DNA of 64,000 bases from an uncultured Algimonas sp. GTDB taxonomy: Bacteria; Pseudomonadota; Alphaproteobacteria; Caulobacterales; Maricaulaceae. The first letter of the stretch is position 1. Every line of letters starts with the position of its first letter. This document shows, one piece after another, positions 41,883 to 52,925 of the stretch. Below the pieces are notes generated by a model that saw only the letters and a program-made list of their open reading frames with translations, was not told the DNA's origin and did not search any database. The position numbers were made by a program, and so were the translations under genes. The stretch is taken from positions 167,495 through 231,494 of the forward strand of contig NZ_CANMJB010000005.1 of the NCBI RefSeq assembly GCF_947498175.1, read 5' to 3'.

Positions 41883-42293
41883 TTACGCGTCGACAGTGTC
41901 GGCGCGTTCGCGGTCGATCTTGCCTTTGGCGTCTTCGTCGCGGTCAACGAATTCGATGACGGCCATGGGGGCGTTGTCGCCGTAGCGGAAGCCCGCCTTC
42001 ATGACGCGGATATAGCCGCCGGACCGATCCGCATAGCGCGGGCCGATGACGTCGAAGAGTTTCTTGGCCTGATCCTTGTTGCGCATGCGCGCGATGGCGA
42101 TGCGGCGGGAGTTCAGATCGCCCTTCTTGGCCAGCGTGACAAGCTTCTCCACGAAGGGGCGGAGCTCCTTGGCCTTTGGCAGGGTTGTGACAATCTGCTC
42201 GTGCTCGACCAGGGAAGAGGACATGTTGGCGAACATGGCCTTGCGGTGGCTGGCGGTGCGGTTCAGTTTGCGGTGGGCAATGCGATGGCGCAT
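41883..42293 (-). CDS. rplQ: 50S ribosomal protein L17
   Basis: [56 protein letters not shown]. Confidence 0.97.
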   Translation of the reverse strand: MRHRIAHRKLNRTASHRKAMFANMSSSLVEHEQIVTTLPKAKELRPFVEKLVTLAKKGDLNSRRIAIARMRNKDQAKKLFDVIGPRYADRSGGYIRVMKAGFRYGDNAPMAVIEFVDRDEDAKGKIDRERADTVDA

Positions 42294-42357
42294 TTGACTA
42301 TTCCTTCAATTCAAGCTGTGGCAGCTTTAAAACGTGCGTCCATTATCAGGCGGGAGC

Positions 42358-43374
42358 CTAGATGTGGTCGTCGTATTTCTTGGCGAGTTCTTCGATGTTT
42401 TCCGGCGGCCAGTTCGGCGCGTCCATGCCAAGGTGCAGGCCCATGGCGGCGAGCACTTCCTTGATCTCGTTCAGGGACTTGCGGCCGAAGTTCGGCGTGC
42501 GGAGCATTTCGGCTTCGCTCTTCTGGATTAGGTCGCCGATATAGACGATGTTGTCGTTCTTCAGGCAGTTGGCCGAACGGACGGACAATTCGAGCTCGTC
42601 CACCTTGCGCAGCAGCGCCGGATTGAAGTCGAGTTCGGGTTTCTCTTCGCCGCGAACCGTGTCTTCCGGATCGTCGAAGTTCACGAACACCTGGAACTGG
42701 TCCTGCAGGATGCGCGCGGCCACGGCCACGGCGTCTTCGGGCGTGACGGCCCCGTTGGTCTCGATGTCGATCAGCAGCTTGTCATAGTCCAGCACCTGGC
42801 CTTCGCGCGTATCTTCCACGCGGTAGGCGACACGCTTGACGGGCGAATAGAGCGCATCGACGCTGATCAGACCGATCGGCGCGTCTTCGGGGCGCGATGC
42901 GGCCGCGGCGACATAGCCCTTGCCCGACGTGATCGTCAGTTCCATGCGGATGTCCGCACCTTCGTCCGCAGTGCAGATGATGTGGTCCTTGTTGAGGATC
43001 TCGACATCGGCCGACTCCTCAATGTCATGACCCGTCACGGGGCCCGAACCGGTCTTGCGCAGCAGAACCTTTTTCGGCCCTTCATTGTGCAGGCGGACCG
43101 TCAGGCCCTTCAGATTGAGGATGATGTTAGTCACGTCCTCGCGAACACCCGGAATGGACGTGAATTCGTGGACAATCCCGTCGATCTGCACGGCCGAGAC
43201 GGCCGAGCCCTGCAGGGAAGACAGCAGCACGCGGCGCAGCGAATTGCCCAGCGTCATGCCGAAGCCGCGCTCCAGCGGTTCGGCCGTGATTGTGGCCTTG
43301 CGTTCGGGGTTGCGGCCCGGCTCGATTTCCGGGTTGATCGGACGGATCAGTTCCTGCCAATTCTTTTCAATCAT
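42358..43374 (-). CDS. rpoA: RNA polymerase subunit alpha
   Basis: [66 protein letters not shown]. Confidence 0.97.
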   Translation of the reverse strand: MIEKNWQELIRPINPEIEPGRNPERKATITAEPLERGFGMTLGNSLRRVLLSSLQGSAVSAVQIDGIVHEFTSIPGVREDVTNIILNLKGLTVRLHNEGPKKVLLRKTGSGPVTGHDIEESADVEILNKDHIICTADEGADIRMELTITSGKGYVAAAASRPEDAPIGLISVDALYSPVKRVAYRVEDTREGQVLDYDKLLIDIETNGAVTPEDAVAVAARILQDQFQVFVNFDDPEDTVRGEEKPELDFNPALLRKVDELELSVRSANCLKNDNIVYIGDLIQKSEAEMLRTPNFGRKSLNEIKEVLAAMGLHLGMDAPNWPPENIEELAKKYDDHI

Positions 43375-43492
43375 TACGTGTCCTTCTCCTGGGACGTGCC
43401 TCTCGCAAGAGGCGAAGCGCCGAGCCGGAACGTCTCCCGGTTGGCGCTGTAGGTGCGAGCGACCGCAAAAGGCCGTCGCGGGGAAGCTCAGA

Positions 43493-43882
43493 TTAGACGC
43501 GGCGGCGTTTGGGCGCGCGGCAACCATTGTGCGGGATCGGCGTCACGTCGCGGATGGTCGTGATGGTGAAGCCCGTCGCCTGCAGCGCGCGGACCGCCGA
43601 TTCGCGGCCCGAACCGGGACCGTTCACATTGACTTCCAGCGTGTTCATGCCGTGCTCCATCGCCTTCTTGGCGGCGTCTTCGGCCGCAACCTGGGCGGCG
43701 TAAGGTGTCGATTTGCGCGACCCCTTGAAGCCCATGGCGCCAGCGGAACTCCAGGCGACAGCGTTGCCTTGCGCATCCGTGATGGTGATGATGGTGTTGT
43801 TGAAGGTCGAAGCGACGTGCGCGACGCCCGACGTGATGTTCTTGCGATCCGCGCGGCGGATGCGACCGGGTTCCTTGGCCAT
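43493..43882 (-). CDS. rpsK: 30S ribosomal protein S11
   Basis: [50 protein letters not shown]. Confidence 0.97.
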   Translation of the reverse strand: MAKEPGRIRRADRKNITSGVAHVASTFNNTIITITDAQGNAVAWSSAGAMGFKGSRKSTPYAAQVAAEDAAKKAMEHGMNTLEVNVNGPGSGRESAVRALQATGFTITTIRDVTPIPHNGCRAPKRRRV

Positions 43883-43893
43883 TGTTCCTGGTC

Positions 43894-44262
43894 CTACTTC
43901 TTCTTGCCGGCGATGGCTTTGGCGGGACCCTTGCGGGTGCGGGCATTGGTGTGGGTGCGCTGTCCGCGAACCGGCAGGCCACGGCGGTGGCGCAGGCCGC
44001 GATAGTTGCCCATATCCATCAGGCGCTTGATATTCTGGCTGACTTCGCGGCGCAGATCGCCTTCGACCATGTGGTCGCGGTCGATGGCTTCGCGAATGGA
44101 AAGCACTTCGGCGTCGGTCAGGTCCTGCACGCGGCGGTCGTCGGCGATGCCCACGGCCTTGGTGATGCCGGCGGCCGTGGCCGGACCGATCCCGTGAATG
44201 TAGGTGAGCGCGATCTTGACGCGCTTGTTGGTGGGGATGTTGACCCCGGCTATACGAGCCAT
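43894..44262 (-). CDS. rpsM: 30S ribosomal protein S13
   Basis: [26 protein letters not shown]...[19 protein letters not shown]. Confidence 0.97.
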   Translation of the reverse strand: MARIAGVNIPTNKRVKIALTYIHGIGPATAAGITKAVGIADDRRVQDLTDAEVLSIREAIDRDHMVEGDLRREVSQNIKRLMDMGNYRGLRHRRGLPVRGQRTHTNARTRKGPAKAIAGKKK

Positions 44263-44477
44263 ATCGGTTCGTTCCTCTTCGCCTGGCGGCCCTTGCGCCA
44301 CGATCGGCCGGGGGACGCTTCGGCCCGCTTGCGCTGGGCCTCTGGTTAGGTTTTCCCATAAGGAAACGGGCGGATTACGCGCCGCCGCGTCGCGAAGGCG
44401 GTCCTTTAGGCGCAGGTGCGCGTGCCGTCAACCGGGGCGGTGCAGCATCCTGCAGGCTGCGGGACGGAGACTCCCGC

Positions 44478-45083
44478 TCAGCACGCCGCGGCGTTCGTCA
44501 CCATGTCCAGAACGTCGGCGATCTGGGCGGAGACGTCCTCGATGGCGCGCATACCGTCCACTTCGGCCAATTTCCCTTGCGCGGCATAATAGGGCAGCAG
44601 CGGCGCGGTCTGTTCATTGTAATTGTCCAGGCGGACCTTGAAACTGTCCGGATTGTCGTCCTTGCGGCCCTGTTCGGCAAACCGGGTCTTGATGCGCTCC
44701 ATCAGCGCGGCGTCGTCCACCTTGAGACGGATCACCGAATCGATCCCCATGTCGCGTTTCGTCAGTGCGGCATCGAGGGCTTCGGCCTGCGGCACGGTGC
44801 GCGGGAAGCCGTCATAGATGAAGCCGGCGGCGTCGGGGCTGGATTCGATCCGGTCCTCGATCAGGGCGATGACGATGTCATCGGATACAAGGTCGCCCCG
44901 GTCCATGATCTGCTTGACCCGCTCGCCCAGTTCCGACCCCGACGCGACGGCGGCGCGCAGCATGTCGCCGGTCGAAAGCTGCACCAGGCCGTGATTCTCG
45001 ACGAGCGTCTTGGCCTGCGTGCCTTTCCCGGCTGCAGGCGGGCCGAACAGGATGATGTTCAGTTTTCTATCGTGCATCGCCAT
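44478..45083 (-). CDS. adk: Adenylate kinase
   Basis: [59 protein letters not shown]. Start 45083 or 45077. Confidence 0.96.
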   Translation of the reverse strand: MAMHDRKLNIILFGPPAAGKGTQAKTLVENHGLVQLSTGDMLRAAVASGSELGERVKQIMDRGDLVSDDIVIALIEDRIESSPDAAGFIYDGFPRTVPQAEALDAALTKRDMGIDSVIRLKVDDAALMERIKTRFAEQGRKDDNPDSFKVRLDNYNEQTAPLLPYYAAQGKLAEVDGMRAIEDVSAQIADVLDMVTNAAAC

Positions 45084-45108
45084 GACGCTCACTCCCCCTC
45101 AAGGATTC

Positions 45109-46482
45109 CTACGTCTTGCCCTTGGACCGTCGGCGCATGCGCGACTTCTTGATCAGGCCCTCATACTGGTGTGCGATCAGGTGCGACTGGATCTGCGCGA
45201 CCGTGTCCAGCGTGACCGACACGATGATGAGCAGGCTCATCCCGCCGATCAGCATCGCCACCGAAGGCGGGATCCCGTCATTCTGCGCGATCACCAATTC
45301 CGGAACGACGCAGACGAAGGCGACATAGACCGCCCCGATGAACGTCAGGCGCGACAGGACGTAGGTCAGATAGTCGGCCGTGCGCGCGCCCGGACGGATG
45401 CCCGGCAGGAAGCCGCCATTCTTGCGCAGATTGTCGGCCACGTCGTCGGGCTTGAAGACGTAAGGAACGTAGAAGTAGCAGAAGAAGATGATCAGAAGAC
45501 CGTAGAGCGCCAGATAGATGGGCTGGCCGTAGCCCAACGCCGCCAGCAGCGTCGTTGCGATGCCCGACGCACCCTGACCGTCGGCGCCCAGCATGAGCGG
45601 GGCGAGCGTGGTGGGCAGGATCAGCAGGGAGCTGGCGAAGATGGGCGGGATCACCCCGGCCGTGTTCAGCTTCAGCGGCATGAAGGAACTCTCGCCGCCG
45701 AACTGGCGGCCGCGCGCCATCTGGCGCTTGGGATACTGCACCAGCAAACGCCGCTGCGCGCGTTCGACATAGACGATCAGCATGGACAGGGCGATGAACA
45801 TCACGATCAGCAGGATGAGCAGCTGGGTCGAGACGACCGAGGACGTGCTGTTGAGCGAAAACACCTGGAAGATGGCGCGCGGCAATTCCGCCACGATGCC
45901 GGCGAAGATGATGAGCGATACGCCGTTGCCGACGCCGCGCGCCGTCACCTGTTCGCCGAGCCACATCAGGAACATTGTCCCGCCGACCAGCGTGATGACG
46001 GTGGACGCCTGGAAGAACAGGCCCGGATCGATCGCGGCGCCGGACGTCTCGATCAGCTTGGCGACGCCGAAGGCCTGGAACGCAGCGAGCACGAGGGTGA
46101 GATAGCGCGTGTACTGGTTGATCTGCTGGCGGCCTTGCTGACCTTCCTTGTCCAGCTCCTTGAGCGACGGGATCGAGCCTTTCATCAGCGTCATGATGAT
46201 CGACGCGGAGATGTAAGGCATCACATTGAGCGCGAAGACGGCCATGCGTTCGACCGCCCCGCCCGCGAACATGTTCAGCCTGTCGCCGAATCCTCCGGCC
46301 GTGCCGCCGTCGAGAAAGCCCGAAAAGACGGCGAGATCGACCCCCGGCACCGGAATGTAGGTGCCGAGCCGGTAGATGATGAGGATGCCGAGCGTGAACA
46401 GCAAACGCTGTTGCAGCTCCTTGGCCTTGAAGAAAGTTCCGGGCCGGAAATTCTGCGCGAGCTGTTCGGCGGCTGATACCAT
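45109..46482 (-). CDS. secY: Preprotein translocase subunit SecY
   Basis: MVSAAEQLAQNFRPGTFFKAKELQQRLLFTLGILIIYRLGTYIPVPGVD. Confidence 0.97.
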   Translation of the reverse strand: MVSAAEQLAQNFRPGTFFKAKELQQRLLFTLGILIIYRLGTYIPVPGVDLAVFSGFLDGGTAGGFGDRLNMFAGGAVERMAVFALNVMPYISASIIMTLMKGSIPSLKELDKEGQQGRQQINQYTRYLTLVLAAFQAFGVAKLIETSGAAIDPGLFFQASTVITLVGGTMFLMWLGEQVTARGVGNGVSLIIFAGIVAELPRAIFQVFSLNSTSSVVSTQLLILLIVMFIALSMLIVYVERAQRRLLVQYPKRQMARGRQFGGESSFMPLKLNTAGVIPPIFASSLLILPTTLAPLMLGADGQGASGIATTLLAALGYGQPIYLALYGLLIIFFCYFYVPYVFKPDDVADNLRKNGGFLPGIRPGARTADYLTYVLSRLTFIGAVYVAFVCVVPELVIAQNDGIPPSVAMLIGGMSLLIIVSVTLDTVAQIQSHLIAHQYEGLIKKSRMRRRSKGKT

Positions 46483-46818
46483 GATGGGGAGGTCCCTTGT
46501 CGCGGAGGCGCGCCGGTCATCGGCGCGAACATCCGTCATCCCAAGTGGGGACGACCGCCTGTCGGCGAAAGCCCCGTCGTGAAGTCCGCGCCCCTAGCAA
46601 GCGAGGGATGGCGTGTGAAGGGGGCTATGTGGCTGGTCGCAGCGTTCGTGATGAGCGCCGCTTGCAACACCGCGACTTTAGGGTTTTGTCGCGAGTCGCT
46701 TCGAGCGCCTTCAAACTTGGAACGGCAAGCCTCCGAAACTCGGTCGGTGGCCACTTGCCGAATGCATGGCCACTGCTAGTGATAGATCACAATCCTCTCT
46801 GTTCTGGTGACGGTCTGT

Positions 46819-47898
46819 ATGAAACATCTTTTCGGACTTCCGGCCGCAATGATCATGCTGGCCTCTTGCGCTCATGATGGTCTTCCTGATGGCGCCTTGA
46901 ATTTCAGCGGCGTGGATCCGGCGCTGACCGTCCAGCCGACGCAGGTCATGGTGTTGGGAACGGTCCATCTATCCCGTCATGACGACACGCTGTCGCAGAA
47001 TGACCTGGAGCCTCTGATCGAGCGTCTGGCAGCTTACAGGCCCGACGTCATCACGGTCGAAAACTCTTCGGGCATGACGTGTCACCGGGCGCGCGCCTTT
47101 GTGCGCGAACATGAGGGCTATGCCGAGAATTACTGTTTCGACGGGGCGCCTTTTCGCAAAGAGTCAGGCCTGTCCGTCGCGGAAGCGAGCTTCCAGGCCC
47201 GCCAGGCTTTGTCGGATTGGCCGGAAGCTCCCACGGCGGCACAGCGCCGCGCCCTTGCAGCCGCATTCATCGCAAGCGAGGATCCCGACTCGGCTCTGGT
47301 GCAATGGCTCCGCCTGAACGAAGCGGACCGCATGGCGCGAGACGGACTCGGGCCCCAATCCGTCGCTTTGCTGAACGCGCGAAGCGGGTCGCTGAACGAG
47401 AGCCGGTCCATCGCGGCGCGGCTTGCAGCGCGGCTCGGGCTCGAACGCGTTTTTCCAGCCGACGACCACGGCTCCTATTTCAGAACCGAGGACGATCAGG
47501 CGGCATACGGCGCACGCATCGAAACGCTTTGGCGCGGTGACGGCGAGCCGTGCGGCGCCCATGTCGAAGCCGCGAAAGCGAAACTGACCGGCGGCGATCT
47601 GCTGGGGGCCTACCGGGACTATAACAGTGTGGATTACCAGCGTGGGCAGATGGAATGCGACTGGACACGGACCATGAACGATTCCGAGCCGGACAGGTAT
47701 GGGCGTCAATACACCATGGGATGGCAGGCCCGGAACCTGCGCATGGTGTCGCTAATCATGGATGCGGCGAAAACGGACCCCGGCGGGCGCGTTCTATCCA
47801 TCGTCGGCGTGTCGCATAAACCCTATTTCGAAGCCTATCTCGATCAGATGCACGATGTGGAGATCGTGAGCACGGATACCGTTTTGAAATCGCCATGA
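46819..47898 (+). CDS. DUF5694/TraB-like lipoprotein
   Basis: Lipobox MIMLASC; TQVMVLGTVHLSRHDDTLSQNDLEPLIERLAAYRPDVITVENSSG; VLSIVGVSHKPYFEAYLDQM. Confidence 0.75.
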   Translation: MKHLFGLPAAMIMLASCAHDGLPDGALNFSGVDPALTVQPTQVMVLGTVHLSRHDDTLSQNDLEPLIERLAAYRPDVITVENSSGMTCHRARAFVREHEGYAENYCFDGAPFRKESGLSVAEASFQARQALSDWPEAPTAAQRRALAAAFIASEDPDSALVQWLRLNEADRMARDGLGPQSVALLNARSGSLNESRSIAARLAARLGLERVFPADDHGSYFRTEDDQAAYGARIETLWRGDGEPCGAHVEAAKAKLTGGDLLGAYRDYNSVDYQRGQMECDWTRTMNDSEPDRYGRQYTMGWQARNLRMVSLIMDAAKTDPGGRVLSIVGVSHKPYFEAYLDQMHDVEIVSTDTVLKSP

Positions 47899-47954
47899 CC
47901 GGATGAAGACCCGATGCATTTGCGACCGGCCAAGCCTCTGCGGCGGTCCGCGAC

Positions 47955-48839
47955 CTAACTCCGTCCCGACAGGCGCGTTTCGATGTGGGCGATGACCTTA
48001 TCGGCGACGTCGATGCCCGTGGCAGTTTCGATGCCTTTCAGGCCGGGCGAGGAGTTGACTTCCATGACCACCGGCCCGCGGTCGGAGCGGAGCAGGTCCA
48101 CGCCGCACATTTCCAGACCCATGGCGCGGGCGCAGGCGAGCGCGGTGGAACGTTCCATGTCGCTGATCTCGGTCACGGTCGCACTGCCGCCCTGGTGCAG
48201 GTTGGAGCGGAAGTCGCCCTCCTTGCCCTTGCGCAGCATGGCGGCCACGACTTCGTCGCCCACGACCAGACAGCGCACGTCTTCGCCGCCGGCTTCCTCG
48301 ATGAATTCCTGCAGGATGATGTCGGACTCGGTGCCGGCGAATGCCTGCATGACCGCCTTGGCCGAACTGTCGTCCTTGAGCAGCATCACCCCGACGCCGT
48401 GCGTGCCTTCCGTGACCTTCAACACGACGGGCGCACCGCCCAGCAGGCCGATCTCTTCGCCCGGATAGTCGTCGCGATGGGTGAAAATGGTGCGCGGCAT
48501 GCCGATGCCGCGTTCGGACATGAGTTGCAGGCTGCGCAGCTTGTCGCGCGATTGCGTTATGCCGAGCGAGGGGTTGAGCGCGAAGACGCCCATGACTTCC
48601 ATCTGCCGCACGATGGTGGTGCCGTAATAGGTGACGGACGCGCCGATGCGCGGGATCAAAGCATCGTAATCGAGCAGCGGCGTCCCTTTATAGAGCAAGC
48701 GAGCGCCGTCGGAGCTGACATCCACGAGGCACTTCATGTGGTCGATGGCGTTGATTTCGTGGCCGCGAGCCTCGGCCGCTTCACGCAGGCGCTTATGCGA
48801 ATAGAGATTGCCGTTGCGGGTGAAGAGGGCGATTTTCAT
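47955..48839 (-). CDS. rimK: RimK-type S6--L-glutamate ligase
   Basis: MKIALFTRNGNLYSHKRLREAAEARGHEINAID; ATP-grasp VVLKVTEGTHGVGVMLL, FIEEAGGEDVRCLVVGDEVVAAMLRKGKEGDFRSNLHQGGSA; MEVNSSPGLKGIE. Confidence 0.95.
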   Translation of the reverse strand: MKIALFTRNGNLYSHKRLREAAEARGHEINAIDHMKCLVDVSSDGARLLYKGTPLLDYDALIPRIGASVTYYGTTIVRQMEVMGVFALNPSLGITQSRDKLRSLQLMSERGIGMPRTIFTHRDDYPGEEIGLLGGAPVVLKVTEGTHGVGVMLLKDDSSAKAVMQAFAGTESDIILQEFIEEAGGEDVRCLVVGDEVVAAMLRKGKEGDFRSNLHQGGSATVTEISDMERSTALACARAMGLEMCGVDLLRSDRGPVVMEVNSSPGLKGIETATGIDVADKVIAHIETRLSGRS

Positions 48840-48943
48840 GGGGCGTTCCGATCGGATGTCCGGACCGGCCGGTACGGAGTTCTGGTCCTACAGCGCCCGG
48901 CACGTCTTTCCGTTCCAAAGCCGCCTCACCTAGATGAGCGCTC

Positions 48944-49393
48944 CTACCCGTTCGTTGAAGACGGCTTGCCGAGAAGGTAGGAGCGGCTGGGGTCGACGAT
49001 CATGTTGCAGGCCCGCATCGCCCGCCGACCCAGGATCATGTCGTAGCGCATGCGCGTGCGGTCGGCCAAGGTCAGTTCGATCACATGCTCCTGCCCGCCG
49101 AAGGACAGAACCGTTTCGACCGAGTAGCGCACATCGATCTGCCCGCCCGAATTCTTGACCGACCGCATGGCATGGACCGGCAGAACGTGGCGCTGCCAAA
49201 TATCGGTGGACACGCAGTCGACACCGAACTGCACATAGTCCCGGCCGTCCACCGTCACGGGCAAGACGTTATGCGCATGCAGGGCCGACGTCTTCGCGCC
49301 TGTATCGGCTTTCACCTTGAGGGACTGAACGCTGAGGGACGGCAGCGCCACGACTTCGCGCCAACCGATTGTAATGAGCGGACTATCCGTCAT
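48944..49393 (-). CDS. Retropepsin-like 'ATP-dependent zinc protease' family protein (RimB-like)
   Basis: ITIGWREVVALPSLSVQSLKVKADTGAKTSALHAHNV; MRYDMILGRRAMRACNMIVDPSRSYLLG. Confidence 0.9.
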   Translation of the reverse strand: MTDSPLITIGWREVVALPSLSVQSLKVKADTGAKTSALHAHNVLPVTVDGRDYVQFGVDCVSTDIWQRHVLPVHAMRSVKNSGGQIDVRYSVETVLSFGGQEHVIELTLADRTRMRYDMILGRRAMRACNMIVDPSRSYLLGKPSSTNG

Positions 49394-49503
49394 GCCTATC
49401 CTTTTCCGAGGCCGGGCCGAGCATCATGCAACGGCGAAAGCGTGATGACGCGAACCGGTAGCGGTATGAACCGTGGAACGAGTATCCATATCGGCATCCG
49501 GAG

Positions 49504-50026
49504 TCAGACCGGGGCCTTTTCGGCACGCCTCATCCACCGGACACCTGCCACGATCAGGAGGCCCATGGCGAGACCCAATGCCGGAATGTAGAGAGCGAGC
49601 TTGAGAGACGTCGCGATCGCTTTCACGCCGAGATAGTCCAAACCGCCATTCAGAATGAGGAGCTGTGCGAAGCCTTCGATCAGGTCGAACGGCACGACAG
49701 CCAATGCAACCGCGATCATGACCCATCCAAACCGGCTCGGCAGGAACCGTCGGAACACCCCGACGAAAAAAGCCGAATAGGCAAACGGGTAGACGATATC
49801 GACCGTACCGGTCAGCCATAGATGCGCGCGGCGCTGCGCGTCCGTCATCTCCGCCACATAAGCGGCAACGTCAGCGGGGCGAACCGTCTCATCGACGACC
49901 CCTGAAATCCCAGATCGTCATGACGAAACCGAATATCAGGGTCAGTACGATTGTCGCCGCACCGTAGCCAAGGATCGCCCTCGGTCGGCTGACATGATCG
50001 ATATAGGAGCGGAACAGCTTCGGCAT
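49504..50026 (-). pseudogene. Small multi-TM membrane protein gene interrupted by an apparent frameshift
   Basis: Frame 1 from ATG 50026: MPKLFRSYIDHVSRPRAILGYGAATIVLTLIFGFVMTIWDFRGRR*. The next frame continues VVDETVRPADVAAYVAEMTDAQRRAHLWLTGTVDIVYPFAYSAFFVGVFRRFLPSRFG. Joined by removing one G from a GGGG run. Confidence 0.65.
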
Positions 50027-50150
50027 AACGAGCTTATGGCACATTGCCGGCATCGGGGACCAACGGGACCTCAACGCGTCGATGCCAATCGAATCCGGCT
50101 GATTGGCGCAATGGGCCGCGCCGTTCGCTCATGTCGAAAAGGCCGAAACG

Positions 50151-50179
50151 AAAAGACCCGCCACGATTGTGACGGGTCT
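50151..50179 (-). terminator. Rho-independent terminator downstream of rplO
   Basis: + strand aaaagacccgccacgattgtgacgggtct; minus strand hairpin followed by TTTT. Confidence 0.82.
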
Positions 50180-50263
50180 TGTTGATCGTTTTTACAAGAT
50201 CCGGAATGCGTTGGACTTGTGCTTGATGAAGTCCTCGGTGCGGAATCCACCGCCGCCCAGAGC

Positions 50264-51115
50264 CTATTCGTCAGACGATTTCTTCTTGGCGGCAGGCGTT
50301 TTCTTCTTGGCTGGCGCTTTCTTGGCCGGAGCCTTCTTCGCCTTGGCGGCCGTATCGGCCTTGGCCGGGGCTTTCTTGGGCGAAGCCTTTTTGGCGGGCG
50401 CCGTCTTGGCCGGGGCTTTCGCTTTGGCGGCCGGTTTCTTCTTGGCCGGAGCTTTCTTCTTCGGCGCCACTTTCTCAGCCACATCGCCGGCCTTGTCGGC
50501 CACGGCATCGGCGGCGTCGGAGACGGCTTCGGCTGCATCTTCGACGGCGGCAGCCGTCTTGGCGACGGCTTTCTTGGCCGTTTTCTTCACGGCCTTCTTG
50601 GCGGTCTCTGCGGCTTTCGCGACCACGCCCTTGTCGCGCGTCACGCGCTCAGGCTTGCCTTCGACGACCGTGATGCTTCCCTTGGCCCCTTCGACGATGC
50701 CCAACGCGCCCTTGGTGGCGGAAGCGACGTGCAGGTCGAGCGCACTCGACAACTCGCCATTGCCGATGATGCGCACGCCGTCATGGGCGCGGCGGATCAC
50801 GCCGGCGCGCACGAGCGCTTCGGCGTCGAGCTTGTCGCCTTTCTTGATCTTGCCGGACTGGATGGCGCGTTCGAGATTGGCGATGGAAAGTTCGGCATAG
50901 CGCTTGCGGTTGGGCTTGTTGAAGCCGCGTTTGGGCAGGCGCATATGGATCGGCATCTGGCCGCCCTCGAAGCCGTTGATCGAAACACCGCTGCGGGACT
51001 TCTGACCCTTGACGCCACGACCGGCGGTCTTGCCCTTTCCGGAGCCGATACCGCGACCGACGCGCTTGCGCTGTTTTGTGGCGCCGGGATTGTCGCTCAG
51101 TTCGTTGAGACGCAT
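50264..51115 (-). CDS. rplO: 50S ribosomal protein L15 with ~120-aa Lys/Ala/Pro-rich C-terminal extension
   Basis: [44 protein letters not shown]...; tail [64 protein letters not shown]. Confidence 0.96.
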   Translation of the reverse strand: MRLNELSDNPGATKQRKRVGRGIGSGKGKTAGRGVKGQKSRSGVSINGFEGGQMPIHMRLPKRGFNKPNRKRYAELSIANLERAIQSGKIKKGDKLDAEALVRAGVIRRAHDGVRIIGNGELSSALDLHVASATKGALGIVEGAKGSITVVEGKPERVTRDKGVVAKAAETAKKAVKKTAKKAVAKTAAAVEDAAEAVSDAADAVADKAGDVAEKVAPKKKAPAKKKPAAKAKAPAKTAPAKKASPKKAPAKADTAAKAKKAPAKKAPAKKKTPAAKKKSSDE

Positions 51116-51244
51116 TGTTCTTGCCTTTCTCCGCCTACGGCTCCGCTCGGGATGCCCGCTTCGGCGTCGCCGGATCTGTCCGGCTTAGGAGTGAAAAGAG
51201 CGCGGATAGCCGCGCCCCTCTTGAAAACGAAAGCAGCGCGGGCG

Positions 51245-51433
51245 CTACTCTTCGACGATCTCCACCATGTGGGAGACCTTGGCGATCATGCCGCGCACGG
51301 ACGGCGTGTCTTCGAGTTCGCGCACGCGGCCCATCTTGTTCAGTCCGAGACCGACCAGGGTGGCACGCTGGTCCGGCTTGCGGCGGATCGGCGAGCCCGT
51401 CTGGCGAACCTTGAGTGTCTTTTTACTAGCCAC
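51245..51433 (-). CDS. rpmD: 50S ribosomal protein L30
   Basis: [56 protein letters not shown]. Confidence 0.96.
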   Translation of the reverse strand: MASKKTLKVRQTGSPIRRKPDQRATLVGLGLNKMGRVRELEDTPSVRGMIAKVSHMVEIVEE

Positions 51434-52015
51434 TTAAGCCTCCAACGCTTCCGGGGCCGACGCGCCGTCATTGCGGCGTTCGATGATGTCGGCGACCTTC
51501 TTGCCACGCTTGGCGGCCACGGTCCGCGGAGATTCCATCCGCTTCAGGCCGTCGAACGTCGCCCGGATCATGTTGTACGGGTTGGACGTGCCGTTGGACT
51601 TGGCGACGACGTCCTGGACGCCGAGGCATTCCATGACGGCGCGCATCGGACCCCCGGCGATCACGCCCGTTCCGGGAGGCGCCGCCCGCATCATGATCTT
51701 GCCAGCGCCGTGACGGCCCTTGACATCGTGATGCAGCGTGCGGCCTTCGCGCAGCGGCACGCGGATCATCGTCTTCTTGGCTTCCTCGGTCGCCTTGCGG
51801 ATCGCTTCGGGCACTTCGCGGGCCTTGCCCTTGCCGAAGCCGACCCGGCCGTTTTCGTCACCGACGATGACCAGAGCGGCGAAGCTCATGTTCCGGCCGC
51901 CTTTGACCGTCTTGGCCACGCGGTTGATGTGGACCAACCGGTCGACCATGCCGTCATTGTCGTCGTCGCGACCCCGGCCGCGGCCACCGCCGCGATTATC
52001 GTTTCTTCCTGCCAT
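51434..52015 (-). CDS. rpsE: 30S ribosomal protein S5
   Basis: [61 protein letters not shown]. Confidence 0.97.
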   Translation of the reverse strand: MAGRNDNRGGGRGRGRDDDNDGMVDRLVHINRVAKTVKGGRNMSFAALVIVGDENGRVGFGKGKAREVPEAIRKATEEAKKTMIRVPLREGRTLHHDVKGRHGAGKIMMRAAPPGTGVIAGGPMRAVMECLGVQDVVAKSNGTSNPYNMIRATFDGLKRMESPRTVAAKRGKKVADIIERRNDGASAPEALEA

Positions 52016-52024
52016 GATCGTTCC

Positions 52025-52378
52025 TTAAAACTTCAGGCCGGCTTCGCGCGCGGCATCGGCCAGCGCCTTGACGCGGCCATGATAGAGGTAGGCGCCGCGG
52101 TCGAAGACCACGTCGGTCACGCCGGCCTTGGTCGACCGCTCGGCGATGAGCTTGCCGATGCGGCTCGCGGCGGCCATGTCGCCGCCCTTTTGGCTCTTGT
52201 CTTCGAGCGTCGACGCCGACGCGACGGTCACGCCGCGTGCATCGTCGATGACCTGGACGGAGATGTTCTTGTCCGACCGGTGAACCGAGAGACGCGGACG
52301 GCCCTGGCTGTGTTTCTTGAGGCGGCGGCGCACGCGTTGCGCGCGGCGCTTCATGGATTTGTGAGCGGAGGAAGCCAT
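52025..52378 (-). CDS. rplR: 50S ribosomal protein L18
   Basis: [49 protein letters not shown]. Track ORF over-extended; ATG at 52378. Confidence 0.96.
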   Translation of the reverse strand: MASSAHKSMKRRAQRVRRRLKKHSQGRPRLSVHRSDKNISVQVIDDARGVTVASASTLEDKSQKGGDMAAASRIGKLIAERSTKAGVTDVVFDRGAYLYHGRVKALADAAREAGLKF

Positions 52379-52911
52379 TATTTCTTCTTCCCTTCTTTCT
52401 GGCGCACATATTCGCCGACATAGCGCACGCCCTTGCCCTTGTAGGGCTCGGGCTTGCGGAAGGCGCGGATTTCCGCGGCGACCTGGCCGACTTTCTGCTT
52501 GTCGATACCCGACACGACGATCGAGGTCGGCTTGGGCGCCTCGATCTTGATGCCTTCGGGCGGCGTGTAGTTGACGTCGTGGGAATAGCCCAGCTGCATG
52601 GTGATGCCGGTGCCCTTGGCCTGGGCCCGGTAGCCCACGCCGCGCAGTTCCAGCGCCTTGGTGTAGCCGTTCGTGACGCCTTCGATCATGTTGGCGACCA
52701 TGGTGCGGGCCATGCCCCACATGGCGCTGCCATTCTTGGCGCCGTCGGCGACATCGAGACTCAGCTCATTGTCGGCGAACGAGCCTTTGACGACGTCCGG
52801 AAGCGTGAAGGACAGCTCGCCCTTCGGACCTTTGACGGACACGGTCTGGCCGGTTTGCGTCAGCGTGACGCCGCTTGGCACCGTGACGGGCTTTTTGCCG
52901 ATACGTGACAT
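52378..52911 (-). CDS. rplF: 50S ribosomal protein L6
   Basis: [39 protein letters not shown]. Confidence 0.97.
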   Translation of the reverse strand: MSRIGKKPVTVPSGVTLTQTGQTVSVKGPKGELSFTLPDVVKGSFADNELSLDVADGAKNGSAMWGMARTMVANMIEGVTNGYTKALELRGVGYRAQAKGTGITMQLGYSHDVNYTPPEGIKIEAPKPTSIVVSGIDKQKVGQVAAEIRAFRKPEPYKGKGVRYVGEYVRQKEGKKK

Positions 52912-52925
52912 GGTTCGCCCTTTCC

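Noticed and set aside
45010-46476. 488-aa plus-strand ORF
   Set aside because: Antisense to secY; charged and His/Asp/Arg-rich as expected for a shadow of a membrane protein gene.
50219-52423. 734-aa plus-strand ORF starting with Gly/Phe/Leu-rich repeats
   Set aside because: Antisense to rplO, rpmD, rpsE and rplR; the repeats are the reverse complement of the L15 Lys/Ala/Pro tail.
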